Shown here in pieces: positions 17,804 through 25,815 of a stretch of 64,000 bases of DNA (its first letter is position 1; each line of letters begins with the position of its first letter). Location: contig NZ_CP043633.1 of the NCBI RefSeq assembly GCF_012974865.1, positions 930,001 to 994,000 on the forward strand. The letters are read 5' to 3'. The notes beneath the pieces were generated by a model that was not told the origin of the DNA, did no database searches, and saw nothing but the letters and a program-made list of their open reading frames with translations. Position numbers and translations under genes: made by a program. Source of the stretch: Nonlabens sp. Ci31. Its GTDB lineage: Bacteria; Bacteroidota; Bacteroidia; Flavobacteriales; Flavobacteriaceae.

Positions 17804-18748
17804 TTATCTTAAAAATTTATCTACTACGTATATGATTTGGATGAGTGTGATGTAGCTCACACTAACCAACATTAATTTTTTAGCTACAGCATTGCTGCGC
17901 TCCTTAAAGAGCTTTACCGCATAATAAAGGAACCAGGCCCCAAGTAAGCCAACTAGTACAGCACTCCAAACAGTGATATACAAATCTCCTGTTACACCAA
18001 ATACCGGCACTAGAGAAACCATGACCGTCCAGATGGTATACAAAATAATTTGTATCGCCGTCCCTTTATCTGCCGAGCCTGTAGGAAGCATTTTAAACCC
18101 TCCTGCTTTATAGTCGTCTTCTAGCATCCATCCTATCGCCCAGAAGTGAGGAAATTGCCAGAAAAACTGCAGCATAAATAAGGTTCCTGGCTCAATACCA
18201 AAGTTACCGCTAGCAGCAACCCAACCCAACATATAAGGAATCGCTCCTGGAAAGGCTCCTACAAAAACACACAAAGGCGTTCTGGTCTTTAAAGGCGTAT
18301 AAACTGCCGCGTAAAGTAAAATACTCAATGCCCCAAAAAATGCTGTTGCAAAATTGATCAGATACAACATGTAAATACCGCTCAATGCCATGAGCAGTCC
18401 ATAAATCCATGCGTTTTGTACAGATACTCTTCCTGTAGGTAGAGGTCTATTTTGAGTGCGTTTCATCAAGGCGTCCAGATCTTTTTCAATGATCTGATTA
18501 AAAACGTTGGAAGATCCTACTAGAAAATAACCTCCTACACAAAGCAATAAAACAGTCCACCAGTCATAAGTCGTGGCGCCTAAAAAGTAACCTGCAGCAG
18601 ATGAAAAAACAACAACAACAGACAATCTTGGTTTGGTTATCTCGATGTAGTTTTTAAATACACTGGGTGATTTTTCTAATGTAGTTACTTCAGTCAAAAA
18701 GCTGTTTTTAAGGGAGTGCAAAGATACCTCACAACTACTTTGTTGCAA
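17804..18748 (-). CDS. ctaB: heme O synthase (protoheme IX farnesyltransferase)
   Basis: A 314-residue UbiA-type prenyltransferase with the heme-O synthase motifs NVFNQIIEKDLDALMKRTQNRPLPTG and the second Asp-containing region HFWAIGWMLEDDYKAGGFKMLP. It transfers a farnesyl group to heme B for the oxidase made by the same cluster. The first 30 residues before ITKPRLS are unusual, so the true start may be a little downstream; no other ATG offers a better choice before the core. It is the first gene of the oxidase accessory run. Confidence 0.95.
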   Translation of the reverse strand: MQQSSCEVSLHSLKNSFLTEVTTLEKSPSVFKNYIEITKPRLSVVVVFSSAAGYFLGATTYDWWTVLLLCVGGYFLVGSSNVFNQIIEKDLDALMKRTQNRPLPTGRVSVQNAWIYGLLMALSGIYMLYLINFATAFFGALSILLYAAVYTPLKTRTPLCVFVGAFPGAIPYMLGWVAASGNFGIEPGTLFMLQFFWQFPHFWAIGWMLEDDYKAGGFKMLPTGSADKGTAIQIILYTIWTVMVSLVPVFGVTGDLYITVWSAVLVGLLGAWFLYYAVKLFKERSNAVAKKLMLVSVSYITLIQIIYVVDKFLR

Positions 18749-18862
18749 AGGTTTTAAAAAGCTTTCGTACCTATAGTTTATTTATAGTTTTGTTAAGACA
18801 GATAAATGTTTTGCTGCGGTTGATATAGCACTGGGTCAAAAGGTGACAGCAAGTCCACAAAC

Positions 18863-18891
18863 AAAAAAAGAGAGCTCTTAAGACTCTCTTT
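18863..18891 (-). terminator. rho-independent terminator after leuS
   Basis: AAAGAGAG and CTCTCTTT form the stem. Read leftward the hairpin ends in a run of seven T. It lies about 135 bases after the leuS stop and before ctaB. Confidence 0.75.
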
Positions 18892-19025
18892 GATTTTATT
18901 AAAATCCTAAACAAATTATCCCGCAACAAAATCTACAATCTTACCAAGCCTATTCTAAAATTTTTCCAAAGGAAAGGGCCTCATTGTGCTAGATTGCAGA
19001 TTCTATTAAAATTGATAAAGAATTA

Positions 19026-22000
19026 TCAGTTGGGTTTAATAACGAAATTCACAATTTTACCTGGCACCACTATAGATTTAATCATCGTCTTCCCTTCTAA
19101 TTGCTCCTGCACTTTCTCATTAGCGAGCACCAATTTCTCCAACTCGTCTTTAGAAATGGCTACTGGCAAATCCAGCGTAAACTTCATCTTGCCATTGAAC
19201 GAGATCGGATAGGTCTTGCTGCTCTCTACCAAATACTTTTCATCAAAAATCGGGAAAGGGGCTTCACTAATAGACTCTTTATGACCCAATAAAGACCATA
19301 ATTCCTCGGCGATATGCGGTGCATATGGTGATACTAAAATAGCAAGTGGTTCTAATACTTCACGACTGTTGCATTTTTGAGTCGTCAATTCGTTAACAGC
19401 AATCATAAAACTACTCACACTCGTATTAAAAGAGAAGTTCTCAATATCTTCTTGAGTTTTCTTGATGGCTTTATGCAAGGTCTTCCTACTGCCTGGAGAA
19501 GCTTTATCATCGCTTACAGAAAAACCAGCATCGTTGTGATACAACTTCCAAAGTTTCTTTATAAACCCATAAACACCCGTAATTCCTGCTGTATTCCATG
19601 GCTTGGCCTGCTCTAACGGGCCTAAAAACATCTCGTACAACCTCAAGGTGTCTGCTCCGTACTGATTGCAGATATCATCTGGACTTACAACATTGTATTT
19701 AGACTTAGACATTTTTTCTACTTCTCCCGAAACTCTAAATGTTCCATTTTTTTCATCAATAAAAAGTGCATTCTGGAATTCTGGATATTTGTTTGAAAAA
19801 TCACCTTTATTTAATTCAAAATCATCTACTACAGAAACATCGACTCTAACTTCATTATTTGTAAGCGTTAAAAGGCTAGGATGAATTAGATCTTCATTTA
19901 TTTCACTGATGAAACTGCTTAATTCTTGAAAGTCATAATCATTGATCAATTCTTCGATAGTTGGAACGTAAAAATTTGTATCAGCAAATTTTTTATAACT
20001 GATAAATATTTTTGGCAGCTTTACAGCTAGAGTTTCAAAATAGTCAAGTTGATCTGAATCATAGGCGGATTTTGAAGTAAAGGCTATACGAGCTAAACTT
20101 AGTTGAACCACAAAATTACCTACACCAAGGATCATCCCTTGATTGATCATCTTTTTAAACGGCTCTTTTACCGTAACTTTTCCTAGGTCATGCAGCAACT
20201 TTACCCAAAACCTGCTGTACAACAAGTGTCCGGTCGCGTGCTCGCTTCCTCCTATATATAGATCTACGTTTTCCCAGTATTCTTGTGCTTCTTTTGAAAA
20301 CATCTCGTTTTCATTGTTTGCATCCATGTACCTAAACATGTACCAAGAACTTCCTGCCCAGCCGGGCATGGTGTTGAGTTCTAGTGGGAATATATGTTGA
20401 TCCCATCCTAAATCCTTCCCTGAGGGAAGGACTTCATCTTCATTTTTAAAGAACTCTGGTCTTTGTTTTATTACTTCTGAGATTTTCAAAACAACACCTT
20501 TTGTGTCATTTATTACCTCTTCATTTGTAAATCTGATGACTTTATATCCAAATTTTTGCTCCAATTTTAAAGTTCGTTGGTCATCTTTATCGACTTGAAA
20601 ATCGTGATACTTACCATCCAGCTCAACAATCAACTTACGTGAAAGACATACAAAATCTGGAATAAATTCATCAATAGGATGCTGTTGTCTAAATTTAAAA
20701 CCTGTCTTTTTACCTTTTAACTCTTTCCAAAGCACAGCTTCTGCTTCGGTTGGATTTTTACGCATTTCTTGTGCAAGCTGTAATAAAGTGGATGCGATTT
20801 CTGGTTTTGCCGTAAAATAACGTGGAGCTGCATTGCTCTCCCTTCTTAAATCCTTACCTGAGGGAAGGACTTTGCTTCTGCCTTCAGAAAAACTTGTTTT
20901 TTCTGAAATTCCCTTCCCTTCGGGAAGGGTTAGGGATGGGTTGGCTACCACACAATTATTCTTCTCATCCCAAAACCATTTTTGTGCACGACCCAAGGGC
21001 GGCGCTCCATCTTCCGTTGGTAAATATTCATCCACTTCTGGTAAAACAATAGGCAAGTGCTTGCGGTCTATCATTTGTGGTAATCCGTCTTTATAATACA
21101 CTGGGAAAGGCTCGCCCCAATACCGCTGTCTAGAGAATACGGCGTCGCGCAATCGGTAATTGGTCTTGCCTTTTCCAGCCCCTATTTCTTCCAATTTTTC
21201 AATCGCCGCAGCCATGGCCCCAGATGTATAACTCATTCCGTTTAAGAAATCACTGTTACAAATAGGTGTTTTATCTTTAGGTGTGTAGGCTTCTTCGGCA
21301 ATATCTATACCGTCAAAAATATTTTTGATCACAGGCATTCCTTCTTGACCAGCAAAATAGTTGGCAAACGCATGGTCGCGCTCATCTCCACAGGGAACCG
21401 CCATTACTGCTCCAGTTCCATAACCTGCCAGTACGTAATCTCCTATCCAGACGGGTACCACCTCTCCACTTAATGGGTGGGTTGCATAAGCACCGGTAAA
21501 TACACCACTTATGGTCTTCACATCTGCCATGCGTTCTCTTTCTGAACGTGCTGCTGTTGCTTTTTTATAAGTTTCTATCGCCTGTTTTTGTGCAGGTGTT
21601 GTAATAACATCCACTAGTTCATGTTCTGGTGCTAGTGTCATAAAGGTTACTCCATATATGGTATCTGGTCGGGTGGTGAAAACGGAAATTTTTAGCCTCT
21701 CCTCGGTCCTCTTCAAAAGAGAGAAAGACGGATTGTGCTCAGCTTCTAACTTGAAGTCAACCATTGCACCGACAGATCTACCTATCCAGTTGCGTTGTAT
21801 TTCTTTAATGGATTCTGACCAGTCCAGTCCGTCTAGATCGTTCAATAAACGTTCTGCAAAGGCACTGATGCGCATCATCCACTGTCGCATTTTTTTGCGC
21901 ACCACAGGATGCCCGCCACGTTCAGAAACACCATTGACAATTTCGTCATTTGCCAGTACGGTTCCCAGTGCTGGACACCAGTTGACTTCTGTATTGGCAA

Positions 22001-22658
22001 GAAAAGTTAATCGGTAATCGAGTAATAGCTCTTGTTGCTCTTTATCCGTAAACGCATGCCACTCTGCAGCTGTGAACTCTCTCAAATCCTCGTCTGTAGC
22101 AGCGTTAATGTTGTTGGTTCCGCTTTCGCGAAAGCGAGATTCCAACTCACTTATCAACCTAGCTTTATCGGCGTCTTTATCATACCAACTGTCAAAAAGC
22201 AAGATAAAAATCTCCTGAGTGTATTTATAATAATCTGGCGACGAAGTTCTTACTTCTCGATCCCAATCAAAGCTAAAACCAATGCGGTCCATCTGACGGC
22301 GGTAACCAGCGATCTTATTTCCAGATTTATCTATTCCTCCTTCAATGTTAGTTCTTGTGGTTTCGGCAGGATGTTGACCGGTTTGAATTGCATACTGCTC
22401 TGCAGGCAACCCAAAACTGTCATAACCCATGGGATGCAAGACATTAAAACCAGTATGACGCTTGTACCTGGACACGATATCACTAGCGATATAACCCAAT
22501 GGATGACCCACATGTAACCCAGCACCACTAGGGTAAGGAAACATATCAAGTGCATAAAATTTAGGCTTATCTGAATTATTGATTGCTTTAAATGTCTTAT
22601 GAATCGCCCAATGCTTTTGCCATTTTGCTTCTATTGCTTTGTGATCGTAGAGTAACAT
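19026..22658 (-). CDS. leuS: leucyl-tRNA synthetase with in-frame DUF559 nuclease-like insertion
   Basis: A 1210-residue class I synthetase, much longer than the usual 930-950. HVGH (near residue 50), the CP1 editing domain (about 230-430), RQRYWGEPFP (near 513), LNTMPGWAGSSW and KMSKS (near 982) are all present, so the core reads as functional. About residues 575-752 are an insertion not found in ordinary LeuRS. It contains a DUF559 domain: RKNPTEAEAVLWKELK, then FRQQHPIDEFIPDFVCL, then LIVELDGKYHD. It is flanked by 34-bp direct repeats. A second expansion of about 60 residues lies between GMILGVGNFV and VRVDVSVVDD. A dispersed-palindrome copy is read as RFRES (22121-22136). Confidence 0.95.
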   Translation of the reverse strand: MLLYDHKAIEAKWQKHWAIHKTFKAINNSDKPKFYALDMFPYPSGAGLHVGHPLGYIASDIVSRYKRHTGFNVLHPMGYDSFGLPAEQYAIQTGQHPAETTRTNIEGGIDKSGNKIAGYRRQMDRIGFSFDWDREVRTSSPDYYKYTQEIFILLFDSWYDKDADKARLISELESRFRESGTNNINAATDEDLREFTAAEWHAFTDKEQQELLLDYRLTFLANTEVNWCPALGTVLANDEIVNGVSERGGHPVVRKKMRQWMMRISAFAERLLNDLDGLDWSESIKEIQRNWIGRSVGAMVDFKLEAEHNPSFSLLKRTEERLKISVFTTRPDTIYGVTFMTLAPEHELVDVITTPAQKQAIETYKKATAARSERERMADVKTISGVFTGAYATHPLSGEVVPVWIGDYVLAGYGTGAVMAVPCGDERDHAFANYFAGQEGMPVIKNIFDGIDIAEEAYTPKDKTPICNSDFLNGMSYTSGAMAAAIEKLEEIGAGKGKTNYRLRDAVFSRQRYWGEPFPVYYKDGLPQMIDRKHLPIVLPEVDEYLPTEDGAPPLGRAQKWFWDEKNNCVVANPSLTLPEGKGISEKTSFSEGRSKVLPSGKDLRRESNAAPRYFTAKPEIASTLLQLAQEMRKNPTEAEAVLWKELKGKKTGFKFRQQHPIDEFIPDFVCLSRKLIVELDGKYHDFQVDKDDQRTLKLEQKFGYKVIRFTNEEVINDTKGVVLKISEVIKQRPEFFKNEDEVLPSGKDLGWDQHIFPLELNTMPGWAGSSWYMFRYMDANNENEMFSKEAQEYWENVDLYIGGSEHATGHLLYSRFWVKLLHDLGKVTVKEPFKKMINQGMILGVGNFVVQLSLARIAFTSKSAYDSDQLDYFETLAVKLPKIFISYKKFADTNFYVPTIEELINDYDFQELSSFISEINEDLIHPSLLTLTNNEVRVDVSVVDDFELNKGDFSNKYPEFQNALFIDEKNGTFRVSGEVEKMSKSKYNVVSPDDICNQYGADTLRLYEMFLGPLEQAKPWNTAGITGVYGFIKKLWKLYHNDAGFSVSDDKASPGSRKTLHKAIKKTQEDIENFSFNTSVSSFMIAVNELTTQKCNSREVLEPLAILVSPYAPHIAEELWSLLGHKESISEAPFPIFDEKYLVESSKTYPISFNGKMKFTLDLPVAISKDELEKLVLANEKVQEQLEGKTMIKSIVVPGKIVNFVIKPN
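20401..20434. repeat. direct repeat flanking DUF559 insertion (copy A)
   Basis: A 34-bp repeat matching copy B at 20839-20872 in 31 positions. It contains an inner inverted repeat CCTTCCC/GGGAAGG. The two copies are 438 bp (146 codons) apart, keeping the frame. Both read as LPSGKDL. Confidence 0.9.
20839..20872. repeat. direct repeat flanking DUF559 insertion (copy B)
   Basis: Partner of the 20401-20434 repeat, with 3 mismatches in 34. The inner hairpin here has one mismatch (CCTTACC opposite GGGAAGG). Confidence 0.9.
22121..22136. repeat. dispersed palindrome copy 4 (in leuS)
   Basis: Perfect 16-mer, read as RFRES in LeuRS. Confidence 0.97.
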
Positions 22659-22987
22659 AGTTTCTTCTTCTAAGGCGCAAAAATACTAAAGCGCAGGCTA
22701 TTTGTGGTTGTTAATATGCTTGTAGTACAGGAAAAGGCTTTTGGAAAGTTCCTTATATAAGCTACCTGTCCATTAATAATAAGTGGATCAAGGCTCAGCC
22801 AAAAGTCAAAAAGCCAGATGCGGTATTTCAATAAGTCCCCTATACAGTCATTTCTCACTGCTTTTTAAACCAAAAGCAGACTAAAAAGTATAGTGATACG
22901 TTTGTGAATTAAAATATATGTCTGGAACTCGTTCTAGGTGTGTTACTTTGTTATTTTTGTAAATCAATTCACGTAGTTGTAAAATTT
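22659..22987. other. divergent promoter region of leuS and ftsX
   Basis: No gene supported. Leftward, CAAAAATA at 22678-22685 (complement of TAnnTTTG) lies about 20 bases before the leuS start. Rightward, TATTTTTG at 22952-22959 lies 28 bases before the ftsX start. Neither has a clear -33 TTTG at normal spacing. Confidence 0.45.
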
Positions 22988-23866
22988 ATGTCATCACCGT
23001 CCAGTTATCAAAAGCGTCGTTTGTTCAGCTCCTATTTTTGGGTGGTGATCAGTTTATTTTTAGTTCTTTTTATGCTGGGTCTCCAAGGCTTTTTCTTACT
23101 CAATAGCCAGAAACTAGCCGATTACTTCCGGGAACAAGTGCCTATGTCTATCTATTTTAAAGATACCGCTAAGGAAGTAGAAATGCGCCAACTCGAGAAA
23201 ACGCTACAAATGGCCGATTATACTAAAAACGCTGTTTTTGTAAGTAGTGAAGAAGGTGCTCAACGCACTAAAGAAGATCTGGGAGAAGATTTTGTTGCTA
23301 AACTAGATGGGTTTAATCCGATTCCTAATTCTATAGACGTGCGATTGAACGCAAAATTTGTTACCGCAACAGAAATACAGCAAATCGCAGATGATCTAGC
23401 GGCAAAGAATTATGTTCAAGAAGTGAGTTATGATAAACCACTGGTTTCTTTACTCAACGAAAACGTAAAACGCATCTCTTTTTGGATGCTGATTGTTTCT
23501 GGAATTTTTATTCTTATTGCCTTTTTACTCATCAACAGCTCCATAAGGTTGAGCGTTTATGCCAAGCGATTTACCATAAAAACCATGCAAATGGTAGGTG
23601 CAACCAAAGGTTTTATACGCAAACCTTTTATCCTAACCAGCATTAAGCTAGGACTAGTTGCAGCACTACTAGCCTTAGGATTACTAGCCGTAGTTGTTTA
23701 TTATGCCGACGGTTTTGTACCAGAATTAGAAATACTCAAGAACTATCAAATGCTTGCGATATTATTTATAGGCGTTTTAGTTTTCGGAATATTAATAAGT
23801 TTGATCAGTACTTTTTTTGCTACTACTCGTTATTTAAATCTGAAAACAGATCAGTTGTACTATTAA
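22988..23866 (+). CDS. ftsX: cell division protein FtsX (permease-like)
   Basis: A 292-residue protein when started at 22988 (MSSPSSYQKRRLFSSYF); the frame is open to 22940, but those codons lie in the likely leader. It has an N-terminal membrane helix (about 18-40), an extracytoplasmic domain with the FtsX-typical IPNSIDVRL, and three C-terminal helices after VKRISFWML. FtsX with FtsE regulates septal wall hydrolases such as EnvC-linked amidases. An EnvC-like gene is present in this window at 52010-53215. ftsE is not adjacent. Confidence 0.92.
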   Translation: MSSPSSYQKRRLFSSYFWVVISLFLVLFMLGLQGFFLLNSQKLADYFREQVPMSIYFKDTAKEVEMRQLEKTLQMADYTKNAVFVSSEEGAQRTKEDLGEDFVAKLDGFNPIPNSIDVRLNAKFVTATEIQQIADDLAAKNYVQEVSYDKPLVSLLNENVKRISFWMLIVSGIFILIAFLLINSSIRLSVYAKRFTIKTMQMVGATKGFIRKPFILTSIKLGLVAALLALGLLAVVVYYADGFVPELEILKNYQMLAILFIGVLVFGILISLISTFFATTRYLNLKTDQLYY

Positions 23867-23997
23867 CGACGGCTGCCTTGATGAATTAAAAAGATTATAG
23901 ATCATGGAGTATATACTGCTCTTGGTATAATTTAAAAATATAAAGAATTGTTAGTTCCCCCTTTAGGATTGGAGCAAAAGCTTTAAAAAATATTACA

Positions 23998-24306
23998 ATG
24001 AAAAAAGGAAGTAATAAAGAATCGAAATCTAAAGCTGCTCGCAGCGAAGAGCAACCAGTAGTAGAAGACAATGTCCAACCTAGTTTTGAATTTATTTTTA
24101 AAAAGAAAAATTATTTATGGATGATTATCGGTTTGGTGGTGATCGCATTAGGCTTTGCCCTTATGGCTGGTGGAGGCTCAGAAGATCCTGCTGTTTTTAA
24201 CGAGGCTATTTTTTCATGGAGACGTATAAGACTGGCTCCTATGCTTGTTTTGGCTGGCTTTGGGATTGAGATGTATGCGATACTATTGAACCCAGATAAA
24301 AAGTAA
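23998..24306 (+). CDS. DUF3098 membrane protein
   Basis: A 102-residue protein: a charged N-terminus (about 30 residues), then FEFIFKKKNYLWMIIG starting the first of two membrane helices, the AGGGSEDPAVFNEAIFSWRRIRLAP link, and a second helix. This is the DUF3098 pattern, found in Bacteroidota between ftsX and uppP, exactly as here. Its stop is immediately followed by the uppP ATG. Confidence 0.9.
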   Translation: MKKGSNKESKSKAARSEEQPVVEDNVQPSFEFIFKKKNYLWMIIGLVVIALGFALMAGGGSEDPAVFNEAIFSWRRIRLAPMLVLAGFGIEMYAILLNPDKK

Positions 24307-25116
24307 ATGGAAACTTTTGACGCATTTGTATTAGGAGTTATTCAAGGACTAACAGAGTTTTTACCTGTTTCTTCCAGTGGACATATTGAGCTAGGAAAAG
24401 CAATTCTAGGAACTGATATAGGTAATAAAGAAGAAAATTTGCTCTTTACCGTAGTGGTTCATTTTGCTACCGCATTGAGTACGATTATCGTTTTTAGAAA
24501 AGATATTATAGCACTATTTAAAGGCTTTTTTTCCTTTAAATGGAATGAAGAAACTCAGTTTGCTTCTAAAATTGTCCTGTCTATGGTTCCTGCCGTTATT
24601 GTAGGATTGCTTTTTGAAAAGGAATTGGAAAAACTATTTGAAGGCCAGATTATTCTCGTAGGTTTTATGTTGATCATTACAGGATTATTATTGTTTCTCG
24701 CTGGTCGCGCCAAAAGAACTGAAAAAGGTGTCAGCTGGAAAGATGCGATAATCATAGGAGTGTCTCAAGCCATTGCTATGCTACCGGGAATCTCTAGAAG
24801 CGGTGCCACTATTTCTACCTCTGTACTTTTAGGAAATGACCGTACCAAAGCAGCTCGTTTCTCCTTCCTAATGGTCGTTCCCCTTATTTTTGGAAAAATT
24901 GCAAAGGATCTATTGGATGTTGTTAAGGGAGATACGGTGATCGAGTCCGTGTCTGCTACGCCATTAATTGTAGGTTTTTTTGCTGCATTTATCGTTGGCT
25001 TATTGGCCTGTACTTGGATGATATCACTGGTGCGCAAAGCAAAGCTTCATTATTTTTCCTACTACTGTTTTGCGGTAGGAGTTATAGCGATTGTTGCTGG
25101 GGTGATGAATTCTTAG
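24307..25116 (+). CDS. uppP: undecaprenyl-diphosphatase UppP (BacA)
   Basis: A 269-residue inner-membrane enzyme that recycles undecaprenyl pyrophosphate for cell-wall synthesis. Both catalytic motifs are present: QGLTEFLPVSSSGHIELG near the N-terminus and LPGISRSGATIS near residue 160, with about eight membrane helices. It shares a transcript with ftsX and DUF3098. Confidence 0.96.
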   Translation: METFDAFVLGVIQGLTEFLPVSSSGHIELGKAILGTDIGNKEENLLFTVVVHFATALSTIIVFRKDIIALFKGFFSFKWNEETQFASKIVLSMVPAVIVGLLFEKELEKLFEGQIILVGFMLIITGLLLFLAGRAKRTEKGVSWKDAIIIGVSQAIAMLPGISRSGATISTSVLLGNDRTKAARFSFLMVVPLIFGKIAKDLLDVVKGDTVIESVSATPLIVGFFAAFIVGLLACTWMISLVRKAKLHYFSYYCFAVGVIAIVAGVMNS

Positions 25117-25186
25117 AATCTGTATCCTAATTTTTACAAATAAGACGGCTGATTTTTTGTTAGCTTTAACTCTTAAAACATCTGGC

Positions 25187-25702
25187 ATGCAAAAATCACT
25201 TCTACTCCTCTGTTTATGTATAAGCTCTATTTCCATAGCACAACAACCTACATTTAAAGGCGCATTCCTGGAGAAATGGAACAATTCCCGTGATTACCTC
25301 ATCGCTGTAGCTGAAGCGATGCCAGAGGAGCATTACGACTTTAAACCTACCAAGAGGCAAAGATCTTTTAAGGAACAGATGCTTCATATTCGAGACAACA
25401 TCAACTGGATCGATCAATCCTATTTCTCAAAATCTGAAGAAAGTGGAGATAAGCAGGATCATACTGAGCTGAATAAAGCAAAAATTATAGAGTTACTGCG
25501 CAACACTTTTGATACTGCTTACAGAGATATAGAGGCCTGCTCAGAAACAGATTTAAAGGAAAACGTTCGATTCTTTGCGGGTCCCAAATCAAAATTACAG
25601 ATCTTAAATTTACTTCAAGATCATGTGACACATCACCGTGGCCAATTACTCGTTTATCTCAACCTTAAAGAAGTGACTCCTCCACGTTATAGCGGTTGGT
25701 GA
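25187..25702 (+). CDS. exported DinB-superfamily protein
   Basis: A 171-residue protein when started at 25187, where a signal peptide (MQKSLLLLCLCISSISIAQ) begins. The mature part is a DinB/YfiT four-helix bundle with the metal-site histidines in EQMLHIRDNINW and DHVTHHRGQLLVYLNL. DinB-fold enzymes are mostly cytoplasmic metal-dependent transferases, so the clear export signal is unusual. Substrate unknown. Confidence 0.88.
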   Translation: MQKSLLLLCLCISSISIAQQPTFKGAFLEKWNNSRDYLIAVAEAMPEEHYDFKPTKRQRSFKEQMLHIRDNINWIDQSYFSKSEESGDKQDHTELNKAKIIELLRNTFDTAYRDIEACSETDLKENVRFFAGPKSKLQILNLLQDHVTHHRGQLLVYLNLKEVTPPRYSGW

Positions 25703-25720
25703 CCTTAACTTTATCACATA

Positions 25721-25750
25721 AAAAAGACTTCTATTTCTAGAAGCCTTTTT
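25721..25750. terminator. bidirectional terminator between DinB and M16 genes
   Basis: AAAAAGACTTCT and AGAAGCCTTTTT form a stem with one internal mismatch. A-run on the left and T-run on the right suit both converging transcripts. Confidence 0.75.
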
Positions 25751-25776
25751 AGTTATTATATGATGTGTGTTAATAC

Positions 25777-25792
25777 CGCTTTCGCGAAAGCG
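25777..25792. repeat. dispersed palindrome copy 5 (intergenic)
   Basis: Perfect 16-mer, extended to an 18-bp palindrome (25776-25793) and flanked by GTGTGT on the left and ACACAC on the right, so a longer cruciform or hairpin is possible. It sits in the gap between converging genes. Confidence 0.97.
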
Positions 25793-25815
25793 GAACACAC
25801 TTGGATTCCTAAGTA

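Larger units (their letters stand above)
20401..20940 (-). mobile_element. putative mobile DUF559 element inserted in leuS
   Basis: The element comprises a DUF559 (PD-(D/E)xK-like, Vsr-related) domain coding stretch, two 34-bp direct repeats and a third related hairpin at 20911-20929 (CCCTTCCC TTC GGGAAGGG). No stop codon occurs across it, so it is translated as part of LeuRS. Conserved residues of the nuclease-like fold are visible: the E of PTEAE, the D of IPDF and the E/D of VELDG. That it moves is inferred from the repeats and from its presence inside a conserved gene. Confidence 0.7.

Noticed and set aside
20822..21096. Two plus-strand ORFs opposite leuS
   Set aside because: They are antisense to the DUF559 insertion and LeuRS codons; their sequence follows from the GGGAAGG hairpins.
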